A stretch of DNA of 64,000 nucleotides from an uncultured Saprospiraceae bacterium (GCA_937928405.1 CALFWZ010000020.1:1-64000); one strand, 5' to 3'. Shown: positions 1-8,879, counted from the stretch's first letter. A program made the numbers and translations. Notes: generated by a model not told the origin, from the letters alone.

Positions 1-2
1 CA

Positions 3-332
3 AAAGAATTAACCACCAAGACTATTAAGTTTTGGGGAAAATACCACGACTATGAAACACCTGAAGAACAACTTTTAGTGATAGACATGGTCAATAATCA
101 ATCTAATAATTATTTACAATGGGCGTTAAAACAATTGTCAATTTGGCATGAACCAACGATTTCTCCCAATACTAAGATTTTTCAAATTCATGGAGACTTA
201 GATAGAACTTTCCCATTGAAATTAATTAAAAAACCAGATATGAAAATTGAAAAGGCAGGTCATTTTATGGTATACCGAAAATCAGCATTAATCAATGAAA
301 TTATTCTAAAGGAATTAAAAAAGGAACTATAG
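3..332 (+). CDS. Alpha/beta hydrolase, C-terminal part (gene begins before the window)
   Basis: The reading frame is open from base 3, upstream of the first ATG (78), so this is the 3' end of a longer gene. The visible 109 residues carry the last two thirds of an alpha/beta-hydrolase catalytic triad: IHGDLDRTFP, where the Asp after HGD is the usual acid position, and AGHFMVYRK, where the His is the catalytic base. The nucleophile elbow lies outside the window, so substrate and exact family cannot be told. The fold assignment rests on the two motifs and their spacing of about 25 residues, which is normal for the family. Confidence 0.75.
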   Translation, partial: KELTTKTIKFWGKYHDYETPEEQLLVIDMVNNQSNNYLQWALKQLSIWHEPTISPNTKIFQIHGDLDRTFPLKLIKKPDMKIEKAGHFMVYRKSALINEIILKELKKEL

Positions 333-506
333 CAGCCAAATAACTCGCTGGTGTTTACCTGGAAGGCAGAACCATGATTTTTGCAAAAAATAATTTCACT
401 TCGTTGGTTAATTTCAGTTCGTTGGTTAAGGATACCTGTATTATAATCTTATATTTGTAAACATACTCTAAGGATTTAAACAACAGCTGAACAAAATTCT
501 CGAAAA

Positions 507-725
507 ATGGAAAAAAATTTAGCCATAGCCATCATCGTATTTTTAATCGTTATTTTTATTTTTTGGAAGACCACCCATAAAGAATATAAGGAAGGATATG
601 GGGAGAAATTATGGAACCAATGGGGAACTAGGGCTTTTTATTGGCAAGGCGCCATCATGATTAGTGGAGGAATTACAGGATTATTATTGGTGCTTTTGAA
701 ATGGGGGAATCTAATAACTTTTTAA
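507..725 (+). CDS. Small two-helix membrane protein, function unknown
   Basis: A 72-residue protein with two hydrophobic segments, residues 5-20 (AIAIIVFLIVIFIFW) and 49-65 (GAIMISGGITGLLLVLL), joined by a charged, aromatic stretch. I do not recognise a family. A TATATTTG box at 450-457, about 50 bp upstream, fits the -7 element of a Bacteroidota promoter, which supports it as a real gene. Its stop lies 71 bp before the alginate lyase start, so the two may be co-transcribed. No catalytic motif is visible; an integral inner-membrane location is inferred from the hydrophobic segments only. Confidence 0.55.
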   Translation: MEKNLAIAIIVFLIVIFIFWKTTHKEYKEGYGEKLWNQWGTRAFYWQGAIMISGGITGLLLVLLKWGNLITF

Positions 726-796
726 AATAACTTTGATTGCAATAGGTACGCTCCTATTTATTGAGGGGGCTTTTTAATAAAAAAAATCTAACAAGA

Positions 797-1882
797 ATGA
801 ATAAAAAATTTACCACCGTTCTATCAAGCATTTTTATACTTGGTTTTATGCTTCTACTAAACAGTTGTACTGATACGCCTAAACCTCCAGTAAAAGCAGA
901 AACAGAAAAAACGGTTTATGCCAGTGACATAATTCCTTTTTTCGATCACTGGAAATTGATTTTGGGTGACGGTTCGAATGCAGGAATTGTCAATAATTTC
1001 CAGGATGAAAATTATTTTTATACACATAATGACGGTACAAGAAATTGGGTGGTTTTTAAAACGCCCAATGGAGGAGATACGCATGGTACCTCCAACAATA
1101 CCAGAACTGAATTGGCACAAATCAAAAAATGGTCAGCGATGACTCCTGCTAAATTGGATGCCACCCTCAAAGTAATGAATGTATCCGCCACCGGCGATGC
1201 CCGAGTTGCAGCATCTTACTCGGTCGTCATAGGTCAAATCCACAGTGCAGATGGACATGAAAATGAGCCACTAAAAATATTCTATAAAAAATTCCCCGGA
1301 CACAAAAAAGGATCAGTTTTCTGGCATTATGAAATAAACACTGCTGGAGAGGACAACTCTGGCCGATGGGATTTTTCAAACGCAGTTTGGGGACATGATT
1401 TTTCTGTGGTTGGTAAAGCGGAAAACGCATATCCAGAAGAGCCAAAGGATGGAATTGAATTAGGGGAAGAATTGAGTTATGAAATTGAAGTTAAAGAGGG
1501 CGTAATGTATTTAAAATTTACAAGTGTAGGACATGAAACTAAAACCTTTTCAAAAAATTTGATCAAATCTGAATATGCTACTGCCGCTGATATGCCGCAG
1601 CAAGTGAAAGATTTATTTGTACCCATTGGACAGGATGGGGTAGAGCGTGAAAATGCTTACGCTGAGGAAGGGCTTTTTTTTAAGTTAGGTGCGTATAATC
1701 AAACAAATGGAAAATCTCCCGAAGTAAATAGAAACTGGTGTTCCGGTGCCGAGACCCACGGCGGTGATCTCAAAAAACAATATGCCGATGGAAACTATGC
1801 AGAGGTTTGGTTTAAAGCTGCAAAGATCATGGTCAGTGATGCTGCCGTTTCTAATGAAGGATATTTTACTAAGAATGATTAA
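797..1882 (+). CDS. Polysaccharide lyase family 7 lipoprotein (probable alginate lyase)
   Basis: Predicted lyase that cuts alginate by beta-elimination. The three classic PL7 motifs are present in order: RTEL (about residue 103), QIH (147) and FFKLGAYNQ (294), which form the substrate groove with the catalytic His and Tyr. The ATG at 797 is preferred over an in-frame ATG at 761 because it opens directly into a signal peptide ending in the lipobox LLNSC (Cys24), so the enzyme is probably anchored to a membrane and may be surface exposed. The 361-residue length fits one catalytic domain with no carbohydrate-binding module. There is no SusC/SusD pair or KDG-pathway gene nearby, so it is not part of a visible utilisation locus. 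Whether it prefers M or G blocks cannot be read from sequence alone; the Ile in QIH is usually linked with G-containing substrates. Confidence 0.85.
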   Translation: MNKKFTTVLSSIFILGFMLLLNSCTDTPKPPVKAETEKTVYASDIIPFFDHWKLILGDGSNAGIVNNFQDENYFYTHNDGTRNWVVFKTPNGGDTHGTSNNTRTELAQIKKWSAMTPAKLDATLKVMNVSATGDARVAASYSVVIGQIHSADGHENEPLKIFYKKFPGHKKGSVFWHYEINTAGEDNSGRWDFSNAVWGHDFSVVGKAENAYPEEPKDGIELGEELSYEIEVKEGVMYLKFTSVGHETKTFSKNLIKSEYATAADMPQQVKDLFVPIGQDGVERENAYAEEGLFFKLGAYNQTNGKSPEVNRNWCSGAETHGGDLKKQYADGNYAEVWFKAAKIMVSDAAVSNEGYFTKND

Positions 1883-1950
1883 TTTTATTTAAGATTCAGT
1901 ATCTTCAATATGCTCAAACACCTAAAATCTTATAAAACACAAAAAGTACA

Positions 1951-2892
1951 ATGAGGTTACAATCCTTACTTTTTTTATTGGTTATTCTATTGCTTACTCC
2001 AATTGGCCTTTATGCTCAATTTAATAAAAAGGAAAAGAAAAAATTCGTTAAAAAGTATGAACACCTTTTGGATAAGAATTCAGAAATAAAATTCTTCAAT
2101 TATTACCAAGTCTTAGAAAAAAATGGAACGGAGTATGTTTTCAAAACATTTAATCCGGATAAAAAAGTAATGACCATTTACGAAACTTATCAGGAGGGGG
2201 ATTTGGAAGCCCTAAATGGTGAATATAAAGAATGGTACGACAATGGAAATTTATGGAAAAAAGGCCGATATAAAAATAATGAAAAATCTGGTAGATGGAA
2301 TTTCTATAATCATTCAGATGGAAATTTAAATCAATATGGAGCCTATGAAAACGGGATGGAGCAAGGAGATTGGTATACCGTTGATTCTCTTGGTAGAACA
2401 ACTTCCAAGTGTCATTATGTAAATGGTCAATTAGATGGAGAATATTTGAATTATGATACCAGTGGAAATGTTTTTCAAAAAAGCATATATAAACTGGGAG
2501 AAGAAATAGAAAATATAATGCTTGATTCAACTTATCGCCAGCATGAACTTACTGAAATTGATATACTACCGATCTTAAAAGAATGTTCTGACCTAGAAGG
2601 AGAAGAAAGAGAGCAATGTAGAGAGACAAAATACTTGTATTATGTTTACGGGAATATAGTATATCCAGAAAAGGCTAGAATAAATGGTGTTGAGGGAAAA
2701 GCGATCATAAGATTTGTTATTTCTAAAAAGGGCAGGGTCACGGAGATAGAAGCCTTAAGAGGAGTTTCTGATGAGATAGAAAAAGAATGTATTAGAATTA
2801 TTGAAAATTCTCCTGAATGGAGTCCAGGGATTAATAAAGGAAAACCAGTAAGGGTTTATTTTAATATGCCAGTGAATTTTAAATTGGAATAA
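1951..2892 (+). CDS. MORN-repeat protein with C-terminal TonB domain
   Basis: A secreted or periplasmic 313-residue protein. Residues 1-22 form a signal peptide ending LYAQ. Residues about 86-180 hold four to five MORN/YwqK-type repeats (for example NGEYKEWYDNGN and NGQLDGEYLNYDTSGN). Residues about 226-311 form a TonB C-terminal domain, with YPEKARINGVEGKAIIRFVI followed by the usual beta-sheet ending in MPVNFKLE. It lacks the N-terminal membrane anchor and Pro-rich spacer of a true TonB, so it is unlikely to energise a receptor; in Bacteroidota such MORN-TonB_C proteins are common and mostly of unknown role. The next gene starts 8 bp after the stop, suggesting co-transcription. Confidence 0.75.
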   Translation: MRLQSLLFLLVILLLTPIGLYAQFNKKEKKKFVKKYEHLLDKNSEIKFFNYYQVLEKNGTEYVFKTFNPDKKVMTIYETYQEGDLEALNGEYKEWYDNGNLWKKGRYKNNEKSGRWNFYNHSDGNLNQYGAYENGMEQGDWYTVDSLGRTTSKCHYVNGQLDGEYLNYDTSGNVFQKSIYKLGEEIENIMLDSTYRQHELTEIDILPILKECSDLEGEEREQCRETKYLYYVYGNIVYPEKARINGVEGKAIIRFVISKKGRVTEIEALRGVSDEIEKECIRIIENSPEWSPGINKGKPVRVYFNMPVNFKLE

Positions 2893-2900
2893 TAAAAAAG

Positions 2901-3233
2901 ATGAATCAAGCAGTAACCAATTATATAGAAAATTCGGATCAAAGCCAGCAAGAAATTCTCTCGGAATTGCGAACCTTAATTTTTTCAGTTGCACCAAACG
3001 TCAAAGAACAATTTAAGTGGAGTAGGCCAGTCTATGGAATAGAAAAAGATTTTTGTTACTTAAAATCTAACAAAAAAGATATAACACTTGGCTTTTTTGA
3101 TTTTGCAAGAATAAAAACTAATAAAGATTTAATCGAAGGAACAGGTAAATCTATGAGGCATGTTAAACTCAAAAAAATTGAGGATATTAAAGATTTAAAA
3201 ATCAAAAAAATGTTAATGGAAGTGCTAGAATAA
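2901..3233 (+). CDS. DUF1801-family protein
   Basis: A small soluble protein of 110 residues resembling the DUF1801/YdhG family: an N-terminal helical part (NYIENSDQSQQEILSELRTLI), then the conserved core with FKWSRPVYG and the segment GFFDFARI, and a Lys-rich tail. Family members are related to the frataxin-like YdhG fold and are often described as possible iron or ligand binders, but no activity is established. It follows the MORN/TonB gene by 8 bp. Its 3' side faces a long hairpin (3294-3366) that probably ends transcription. Confidence 0.7.
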   Translation: MNQAVTNYIENSDQSQQEILSELRTLIFSVAPNVKEQFKWSRPVYGIEKDFCYLKSNKKDITLGFFDFARIKTNKDLIEGTGKSMRHVKLKKIEDIKDLKIKKMLMEVLE

Positions 3234-3293
3234 GCATACTTGAAATTAAGAAGTATTAATATTAGTCTTCTCAAGTTTTTTTAGAAAAATATT

Positions 3294-3366
3294 GCCTGTT
3301 GGCTTATTTGCCTGTTTGCCCTTTTTTGGTGTAAAAAGAGGGCAAACTGGCTAAAAGCCAACAGGC
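3294..3366. terminator. Long near-perfect hairpin between convergent genes
   Basis: The arms 3294-3326 and 3333-3366 are inverted repeats of about 33 bases with only a few mismatches and a very short loop. The outer 12 bases (GCCTGTTGGCTT) pair perfectly, and a T-run and A-run flank the loop. It lies between two convergent genes, so bidirectional termination is the simplest reading. The stem is far longer than an ordinary terminator, so a palindromic repeat element is an alternative. Confidence 0.55.
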
Positions 3367-3462
3367 CAACTAGCAAAAAACGCTTCGCCTAGAGGTAAAC
3401 CATCAGGTTAAATGATGATGACGTTAGGGTTGACATATATCTTTCTTTTCGAAATTAAAGCA

Positions 3463-4035
3463 TTATCCCTCTTCTATTTCAACTGGTTCTGAAACTGGTG
3501 GAGGAAAGTAATTGGTAGTATTGGCCTCAATTAATTTTTTTAAATTACCTAAATTCTCATCTTCTTGTGCTTGCATCGTCCCTTTCATAAACGATACCAT
3601 AGATCGCATAAACATACCAAGCCCCGTGACGGTAGAGGTTGAATTGATATTCGTTTTACCATCCTTTTCAACAAAATTTACTTTGTAATCAATGTTCATG
3701 ACATCTTTCATTTCAAAGTCCATGGCTACATGTTCATTCGGGTTGATAGATTTTATCGTTTCAAAAATAATAGACTCTGTTCCATTTTCTAGAAAAGTAT
3801 ACTTAGTGACGGCACCAACACTGCCTTTTTCACCGCTAACATGTTCCATATCAGTGATGCCTTTTAGCCATTGAGAAACCTTACTTTCATCATTCATAAC
3901 GGCCCAAGCTTCTTTAACAGGTTTGTCAACTTGGATTTCGCTATTATAAGTAATAGTTGGTGTTAAGAACCCTTTAGCAATAAATAATATGCCTAGTAAG
4001 ACAATTATTCCTAGAATGTATTTTAGAAATTTCAT
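3463..4035 (-). CDS. SRPBCC/START-like domain protein with N-terminal membrane helix
   Basis: A 190-residue protein. An upstream in-frame ATG (4083) adds 16 polar residues before the helix, so the ATG at 4035 (MKFLKYILGIIVLL) is preferred. Residues 3-22 form a membrane anchor; the rest matches an SRPBCC/polyketide-cyclase-like ligand-binding fold, beginning with the typical IQVDKPVKEAWAVMNDESKV and including SQWLKGI and TKYTFLENG. The family binds hydrophobic ligands in a helix-grip pocket; no substrate can be named. The gene stands alone, with the MITE-like element (4317-4479) upstream of it. Confidence 0.7.
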   Translation of the reverse strand: MKFLKYILGIIVLLGILFIAKGFLTPTITYNSEIQVDKPVKEAWAVMNDESKVSQWLKGITDMEHVSGEKGSVGAVTKYTFLENGTESIIFETIKSINPNEHVAMDFEMKDVMNIDYKVNFVEKDGKTNINSTSTVTGLGMFMRSMVSFMKGTMQAQEDENLGNLKKLIEANTTNYFPPPVSEPVEIEEG

Positions 4036-4316
4036 CCTTAAAGTTTTGGTTAGTGAATTGTTTTTTACGAAGTTTTTAAACAACTTCTCTGTAAAGGTAT
4101 AAATTAACTTTGAATTATTTAAACTTTTTGTTTGTTTTTGTTTTCTAAACTTTTTGAATCATCATAAAGGAATTGATTGTCCGGTTTCCTAAGGGTATAG
4201 GAATATGATAAATCCCAGTCTTTTGCCTACAAGCGGATTTAATTTAGAATAAATCTATAGCTATAACCTGTAAACCTTTTACTTCGCCTTAGCAACTTTG
4301 TGACTCGCCGATTTGT

Positions 4317-4479
4317 TTAGTAACGGTCAAATAATAACATCCTGATTTTTCTCTGATCTTTTAATATCAGAAATCGTTATTTTTCTTGACAAGCCAAAGA
4401 GGATTCTCTCAAAAAATGCCTCATCTGATGATTAAAATATCAATCACAATTCAGGAACTTATTAATTGGACGTTACTAA
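4317..4479. mobile_element. MITE-like element, copy 1 (163 bp, inverted partner at 54264)
   Basis: A 163-bp non-coding element ending in inverted repeats: TTAGTAACG at 4317-4325 and CGTTACTAA at 4471-4479, extending to about 29 bp with 24 matches. A second copy lies in opposite orientation at 54264-54426, same length and about 96% identical by my reading (6 differences). Each half also contains a smaller palindrome such as TCTGAT/ATCAGA. The outer TA on each side would fit a TA target duplication as made by IS630/Tc1-type transposases, but that is inference and no transposase is in the window. It lies 34 bp beyond the mrdA stop. Confidence 0.8.
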
Positions 4480-4512
4480 GCAACCAAACATCATTCTGAC
4501 TACTTTTTATTT

Positions 4513-6372
4513 CTATGGATTATCTGCCAATAAATCAGCATCCATCATTTTATTTTGCATTGGAATTCTATTTTCGGCAATGGTTCCTTTTAAATATTTT
4601 TCGATCATCAAGCTAGCAATCGGCGCAGCATAAGTTGCTCCCCAGATGCCGTGCTCAACATAAACGGCGATGGCAATTTTTGGGTTTTCTCGCGGAGCAA
4701 AAGCAAAAAATACAGAATGATCCTTTCCATGAGGATTTTGGGATGTGCCCGTTTTTCCACAAATTTCAATATCAGGAATATCGACATGACTAGCGGTACC
4801 AGTACGAACCACCCGGCGCATTCCACCTGCAATGGCAGGATAGAAAGTAGTATTGACCGGTATTGTTTTTTTCTCTCGAAAACGTGTATCAATTTGTCTT
4901 GATGCAGGCCGAAAACCACGAACTAAGTGCGGAATATAATAATACCCTTCGTTGGCAATAATAGCTGCTAGATTTGCCATTTGCAATGTCGTCATTTGTA
5001 TTTCTCCTTGACCGATACCTACCGACATGATGGTAGGAGACTTCCATCCACCTGCGTCTTTTGGGTAAAGTCGATCATAATAATCCGTTGTGGGTACATT
5101 CCCATCCGATTCATTAGGCAGATCGACTCCCAACGGCTTACCCAATCCAAACTGATAGCAATAATCCACGAAAGCATCTAGTCCTGGTTCGGGATTATAA
5201 AAACCATTTTGATCTACTATTTTTCTAAATTCTTGAAAGAAATAAGTGTTACAGGAATGCTCTAGCGCAATGCCTACATTATAAGGAGCAACATGATTAT
5301 GACATCCTCTGATGGTTCCATTATAATTGTAACCGCCACTACAAGCGTGTCCAGTATTTGCCCTCATGGTGCCTTCTTCCATCCCTGCAAGAGCAACCAA
5401 TGTTTTAAAAATAGAACCCGGCGGATACTCCGCCATAATAGAACGATCTAAAAACGGTTTAAGAGAATCCTGCAATAAATAGTTGAATGCTTTTCCACGA
5501 TCTCGATTAATCGTTAGCAAGTTCGGATCGTAAGTAGGCGCACTTACCATCGATAAGATTTCTCCCGTACTGGGCTCGATAGCTACAATACTGCCTGTTT
5601 TGTTTTTAAGCAGAGATTCTCCATAAGCTTGTAAATCAATATCCAGAGAACTGATCAAATCTAATCCAGAGACCGCTGCCGAATCCTGTGCACCACCTTT
5701 AAACGGTCCTACATTACGGCCTAGGTTATCTTTTAAAATAAACTTAGTTCCTTTTCTGCCTCGAAGTTCTTCTTCGTAATAGGATTCTAACCCAGTGGAA
5801 CCAATATAATCTCCACCTTGGTATTTGCCATCAGAGGCTTCAATTTGTTTGCTATTTACTTCACTCAAATAACCCAGTACGTGGGCAGCATTTTGGTGTG
5901 GATAGCCTCGAACATTTCTTAACTGCAAAGAAAATCCTGGAAACTTATAAAGCACTTCTTGTAATGCTGCACAAGTTTGCGCAGATATTTTTGACATAAA
6001 AACAAAAGGTACCGATTTTGAATAACGGGCACTACGGAAATTAGGCTTAACGTTTTTTTCAAAGGTCTTCCGGTCAATATCTAAAATCCGACAAAGATGC
6101 ATAGTATCCATCGCTGGATCAAGTTGCTTGTAAGTAACTTTAAGATCATAGATGGCATTGTTGATAACCAGTAATTTTCCATTGCGATCGTAAATAAGGC
6201 CGCGAGAAGGGTATAGGGTATACTTGTTAACCGTCGTGGCTTGTGCGCGCTCTCGATATTCTGGATCAATCACTTGGATATTTAGTGCACTCAAAACCAA
6301 AAAAGCAGCGGCCAGAATGAAAACACCCTGAATGATCCTGCTCCGATCTTTGTACATATCCTTTGTGGCCAT
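4513..6372 (-). CDS. mrdA: Penicillin-binding protein 2 (elongasome transpeptidase)
   Basis: Class B PBP that cross-links peptidoglycan during side-wall growth. A single N-terminal membrane helix (residues 14-30) is followed by the dimerisation domain with the RGLIYDRNG motif (about 57-65) and the transpeptidase domain. Active-site motifs are intact: S320-IFK (the serine that binds penicillin), S373-C-N, and K540-TGT. Length of 619 residues is normal. It abuts mreD with no gap and ends the mreB-mreC-mreD-mrdA operon. The Bacteroidota order usually continues with rodA, which is absent here; a MITE-like repeat lies just past the stop. Confidence 0.95.
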   Translation of the reverse strand: MATKDMYKDRSRIIQGVFILAAAFLVLSALNIQVIDPEYRERAQATTVNKYTLYPSRGLIYDRNGKLLVINNAIYDLKVTYKQLDPAMDTMHLCRILDIDRKTFEKNVKPNFRSARYSKSVPFVFMSKISAQTCAALQEVLYKFPGFSLQLRNVRGYPHQNAAHVLGYLSEVNSKQIEASDGKYQGGDYIGSTGLESYYEEELRGRKGTKFILKDNLGRNVGPFKGGAQDSAAVSGLDLISSLDIDLQAYGESLLKNKTGSIVAIEPSTGEILSMVSAPTYDPNLLTINRDRGKAFNYLLQDSLKPFLDRSIMAEYPPGSIFKTLVALAGMEEGTMRANTGHACSGGYNYNGTIRGCHNHVAPYNVGIALEHSCNTYFFQEFRKIVDQNGFYNPEPGLDAFVDYCYQFGLGKPLGVDLPNESDGNVPTTDYYDRLYPKDAGGWKSPTIMSVGIGQGEIQMTTLQMANLAAIIANEGYYYIPHLVRGFRPASRQIDTRFREKKTIPVNTTFYPAIAGGMRRVVRTGTASHVDIPDIEICGKTGTSQNPHGKDHSVFFAFAPRENPKIAIAVYVEHGIWGATYAAPIASLMIEKYLKGTIAENRIPMQNKMMDADLLADNP

Positions 6373-6894
6373 CTATTCTTTTGGATTAAATAAGTATTGG
6401 AAAATAATTACGAATAATAAAGAAAGTATAAAGCTAAATCCAGTTCTGATAAAAATTTCATTGAAATAAACTGGTGTAAATATTTCTAAAGAGAAATATA
6501 CTAATATATGGAAAAACATGAAAATAGCTGCATACCTGAAAAAGAAGTTTATCCCGTAGTTTGACTTTGTCGGGCTAGCGTTGACTTCATATCCACCACG
6601 CGGCTCTAATACATTAAGAATCGTTGACCGGATAAAGGCCGAAAACACACTCGCTCCCGCATGCACTCCCAGAGAATCGTAAAAGACGTCCACCGTCAAG
6701 CCAAGAATAAATCCTAGGAAAACAACAAGTACCGTTGGTGTTCGAATTGGCAGTAATAATATAAAGATCGGATAGAAAAAGATGGTAAAATAACTAAATC
6801 CGTTCGTATCCAAATCAATACTCTTAAAGATGAGTATCTGAGCCAGTACCAATAGTACAAAGCGAATTCCATTTTTGATAATTGAACTATTCAC
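6373..6894 (-). CDS. mreD: Rod shape-determining membrane protein MreD
   Basis: A 173-residue protein with five or so membrane segments, consistent with MreD, the integral-membrane partner of MreC in the elongation complex. MreD sequences are poorly conserved, and the call leans on topology, length, and position: its start overlaps the 3' end of mreC by 8 bp and its stop abuts the mrdA start. The overlap and abutment suggest translational coupling across the operon. The segment LGLTVDVFYDSLGVHAG resembles the conserved Asp-containing stretch of the family. Confidence 0.88.
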   Translation of the reverse strand: MNSSIIKNGIRFVLLVLAQILIFKSIDLDTNGFSYFTIFFYPIFILLLPIRTPTVLVVFLGFILGLTVDVFYDSLGVHAGASVFSAFIRSTILNVLEPRGGYEVNASPTKSNYGINFFFRYAAIFMFFHILVYFSLEIFTPVYFNEIFIRTGFSFILSLLFVIIFQYLFNPKE

Positions 6895-7726
6895 CGCTGG
6901 CCTCCTCTTCTAATTTTACGATTTCTCCTTTCATTAGATTATTGACCACATAAACGTATTGCACGTTGCCAAGGTCATTGATCAGCTTAGCTGAAATTGT
7001 GTGGAAATTGCTACCTGGATCTTGCCAGAATGTATCCACGATTCCTACTGGAATTCCAGCCGGAAATAACGCTGAGTGCGTACTGGTTTCGACCGTATCT
7101 TTACGACGAATTTCTGCGTGTTTGGGAACATCTATTAGGTTTATTTTTTTTGGATTACTCGGTTGCCAAGAAAGAAATCCGTGGTATTTATTACGACTAA
7201 GTGCCGCTGGAACTTTTATTTCCTGATGTAATAGGGCCATTACCACGCTATAATTTTCAGATACATTAGTTACAATGCCAACGATACCACCACCTGGATT
7301 TGAATCAATCACACCCATGTGGGGCTGAATTCCATGTTTACTTCCTCGATCAATGGTAAACGTATTATTATGGAGATGAATCGTGCTATTGACCACGCGC
7401 GCAGCAATATAGGTGAACTGCTGCTGTTTTTCGACATCCTTGATAGAGTCCATCAATATAGTTTGGACAAACTGAGCGTTATTGAGTCGGGCTTTTAAAC
7501 GAGCATTGTCTGCGGCCAGACTATCGGCAAATTCGGATAGATTATAATATTGGGAAATGTCACTTCTAAAATTGAGAATAGTACCTGAAATGATATTAGA
7601 AGAGTTGAGCCAAATTTCTTCTTGCTTCTGATTATAGTTGACTACCAGATAAAGGCAAACTGCCTCTAAAAGAAAGAAGAGGGCAACTCCACCATACTGA
7701 ACCAGAAACAGAACCAGACTCCGCAC
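6887..7726 (-). CDS. mreC: Rod shape-determining protein MreC
   Basis: A 279-residue bitopic protein: membrane helix at about residues 10-30, a short coiled coil (about 60-95, LAADNARLKARLNNAQ), then the periplasmic beta-barrel pair that scaffolds PBP2 and other elongasome parts. Family signatures seen are NNTFTIDRGSKHGIQPHMGV and the GGGIVGIVTNVSENYSVV stretch. It lies 47 bp downstream of mreB and overlaps mreD by 8 bp. The C-terminal acidic tail (KLEEEASGE) is short, as is common in this phylum. Confidence 0.93.
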   Translation of the reverse strand: MRSLVLFLVQYGGVALFFLLEAVCLYLVVNYNQKQEEIWLNSSNIISGTILNFRSDISQYYNLSEFADSLAADNARLKARLNNAQFVQTILMDSIKDVEKQQQFTYIAARVVNSTIHLHNNTFTIDRGSKHGIQPHMGVIDSNPGGGIVGIVTNVSENYSVVMALLHQEIKVPAALSRNKYHGFLSWQPSNPKKINLIDVPKHAEIRRKDTVETSTHSALFPAGIPVGIVDTFWQDPGSNFHTISAKLINDLGNVQYVYVVNNLMKGEIVKLEEEASGE

Positions 7727-7773
7727 AACAAGACATTTTTAGGTTTGATATTGATTTGAAAATATTCTTTTCA

Positions 7774-8805
7774 CTAAACGCTTTTTCGATCAATCAAGAA
7801 TGAAAATTTGTCCGTATTTTTTAGGGCAATGCCCGTACCTCTCACTACTGCTCGCAGTGGGTCTTCAGCAATCACCACCGGTAATTTTGTTTTCGCAGAT
7901 ATCCTTTTGTCTAGTCCACGTAACAAAGCGCCACCACCTGTTAAGTAAAGACCAGTTTTATAAATATCGGAGGCCAACTCAGGAGGAGTGGTTTCAAGTG
8001 CCTTAAGAATTGCATCTTCCACCTTGGAGATGGATTTATCCAAAGCATGCGCAATTTCCTGATAAGTAATGGTAATTTGCTTGGGAATACCCGTCATCAA
8101 ATCTCTTCCGTTTACCGCATAATCTTCTGGAGGGTTTTCTAATTCAGGTAAGGCAGACCCAACATTGATTTTTATTTGTTCAGCGGTACGTTCTCCAATC
8201 AAGATATTATGTTGCCGTTTCATATAATTCATAATATCAGCGGTAAACTCATCTCCGGCGGTACGAATAGATTGATCACAAACGATTCCGGAAAGTGCGA
8301 TGACTGCGATTTCTGTCGTTCCTCCTCCTATATCAATAATCATATTTCCAATCGGCTCTTCCACGTCCAGACCAATTCCTAAGGCTGCGGCCATCGGCTC
8401 GTGAATGAGGTAAGTTTCCTTAGAATCTACGTGATCAGCAGAATCAAAAACAGCTCTTTTTTCTACTTCAGTAATCCCTGATGGAATACAAATCACCATT
8501 TTCATATGTGTGAAAAACTTTCGTTTATTTCCCATCATATTAATCATCCCCTCAATCATACTCTCCGCCGCCTGAAAATCTGCAATTACTCCATCTTTGA
8601 GTGGACGAACTGTTTTTATATTTTCGTGGGTCTTTTCGTGCATCTGCATCGCTTTCATACCAACGGCAATCGTCTCACCGCTACGTCGGTTGATAGCAAC
8701 GATAGAAGGTTCATCGATTACTATTTTCCCATCTTGAATAATTAGCGTATTGGCCGTTCCTAGATCAATCGCGATTTCTTGTGTAAAAAAGCTGAATAGT
8801 TTCAT
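7774..8805 (-). CDS. mreB: Rod shape-determining actin homologue MreB
   Basis: Bacterial actin that forms membrane filaments guiding lateral cell-wall synthesis. The 343-residue protein has the actin/HSP70 ATPase signatures: phosphate 1 DLGTANTLI near residue 16, phosphate 2 IIDIGGGTTEIAVI near residue 160, and the adenosine motif LTGGGALLRGLD near residue 290. The N-terminal KLFSFF could act as a membrane-binding amphipathic end. It is the first gene of the mre operon. A TATGTTTG box at 8880-8887 on the minus strand is a plausible -7 element, giving a leader of roughly 70 bases. Confidence 0.96.
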   Translation of the reverse strand: MKLFSFFTQEIAIDLGTANTLIIQDGKIVIDEPSIVAINRRSGETIAVGMKAMQMHEKTHENIKTVRPLKDGVIADFQAAESMIEGMINMMGNKRKFFTHMKMVICIPSGITEVEKRAVFDSADHVDSKETYLIHEPMAAALGIGLDVEEPIGNMIIDIGGGTTEIAVIALSGIVCDQSIRTAGDEFTADIMNYMKRQHNILIGERTAEQIKINVGSALPELENPPEDYAVNGRDLMTGIPKQITITYQEIAHALDKSISKVEDAILKALETTPPELASDIYKTGLYLTGGGALLRGLDKRISAKTKLPVVIAEDPLRAVVRGTGIALKNTDKFSFLIDRKSV

Positions 8806-8879
8806 TAAAAGTCTTCCCTATTTATGAGCGTTTGTGTTTTATAGTCTGTTTGCTAAATGAGTCGTAAATTAAGTCGTCT

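Noticed and set aside
400-429. Direct repeat TTCGTTGGTTAA with 18-bp period (two copies)
   Set aside because: Only two short copies with no inverted symmetry or gene link; chance or minor slippage.
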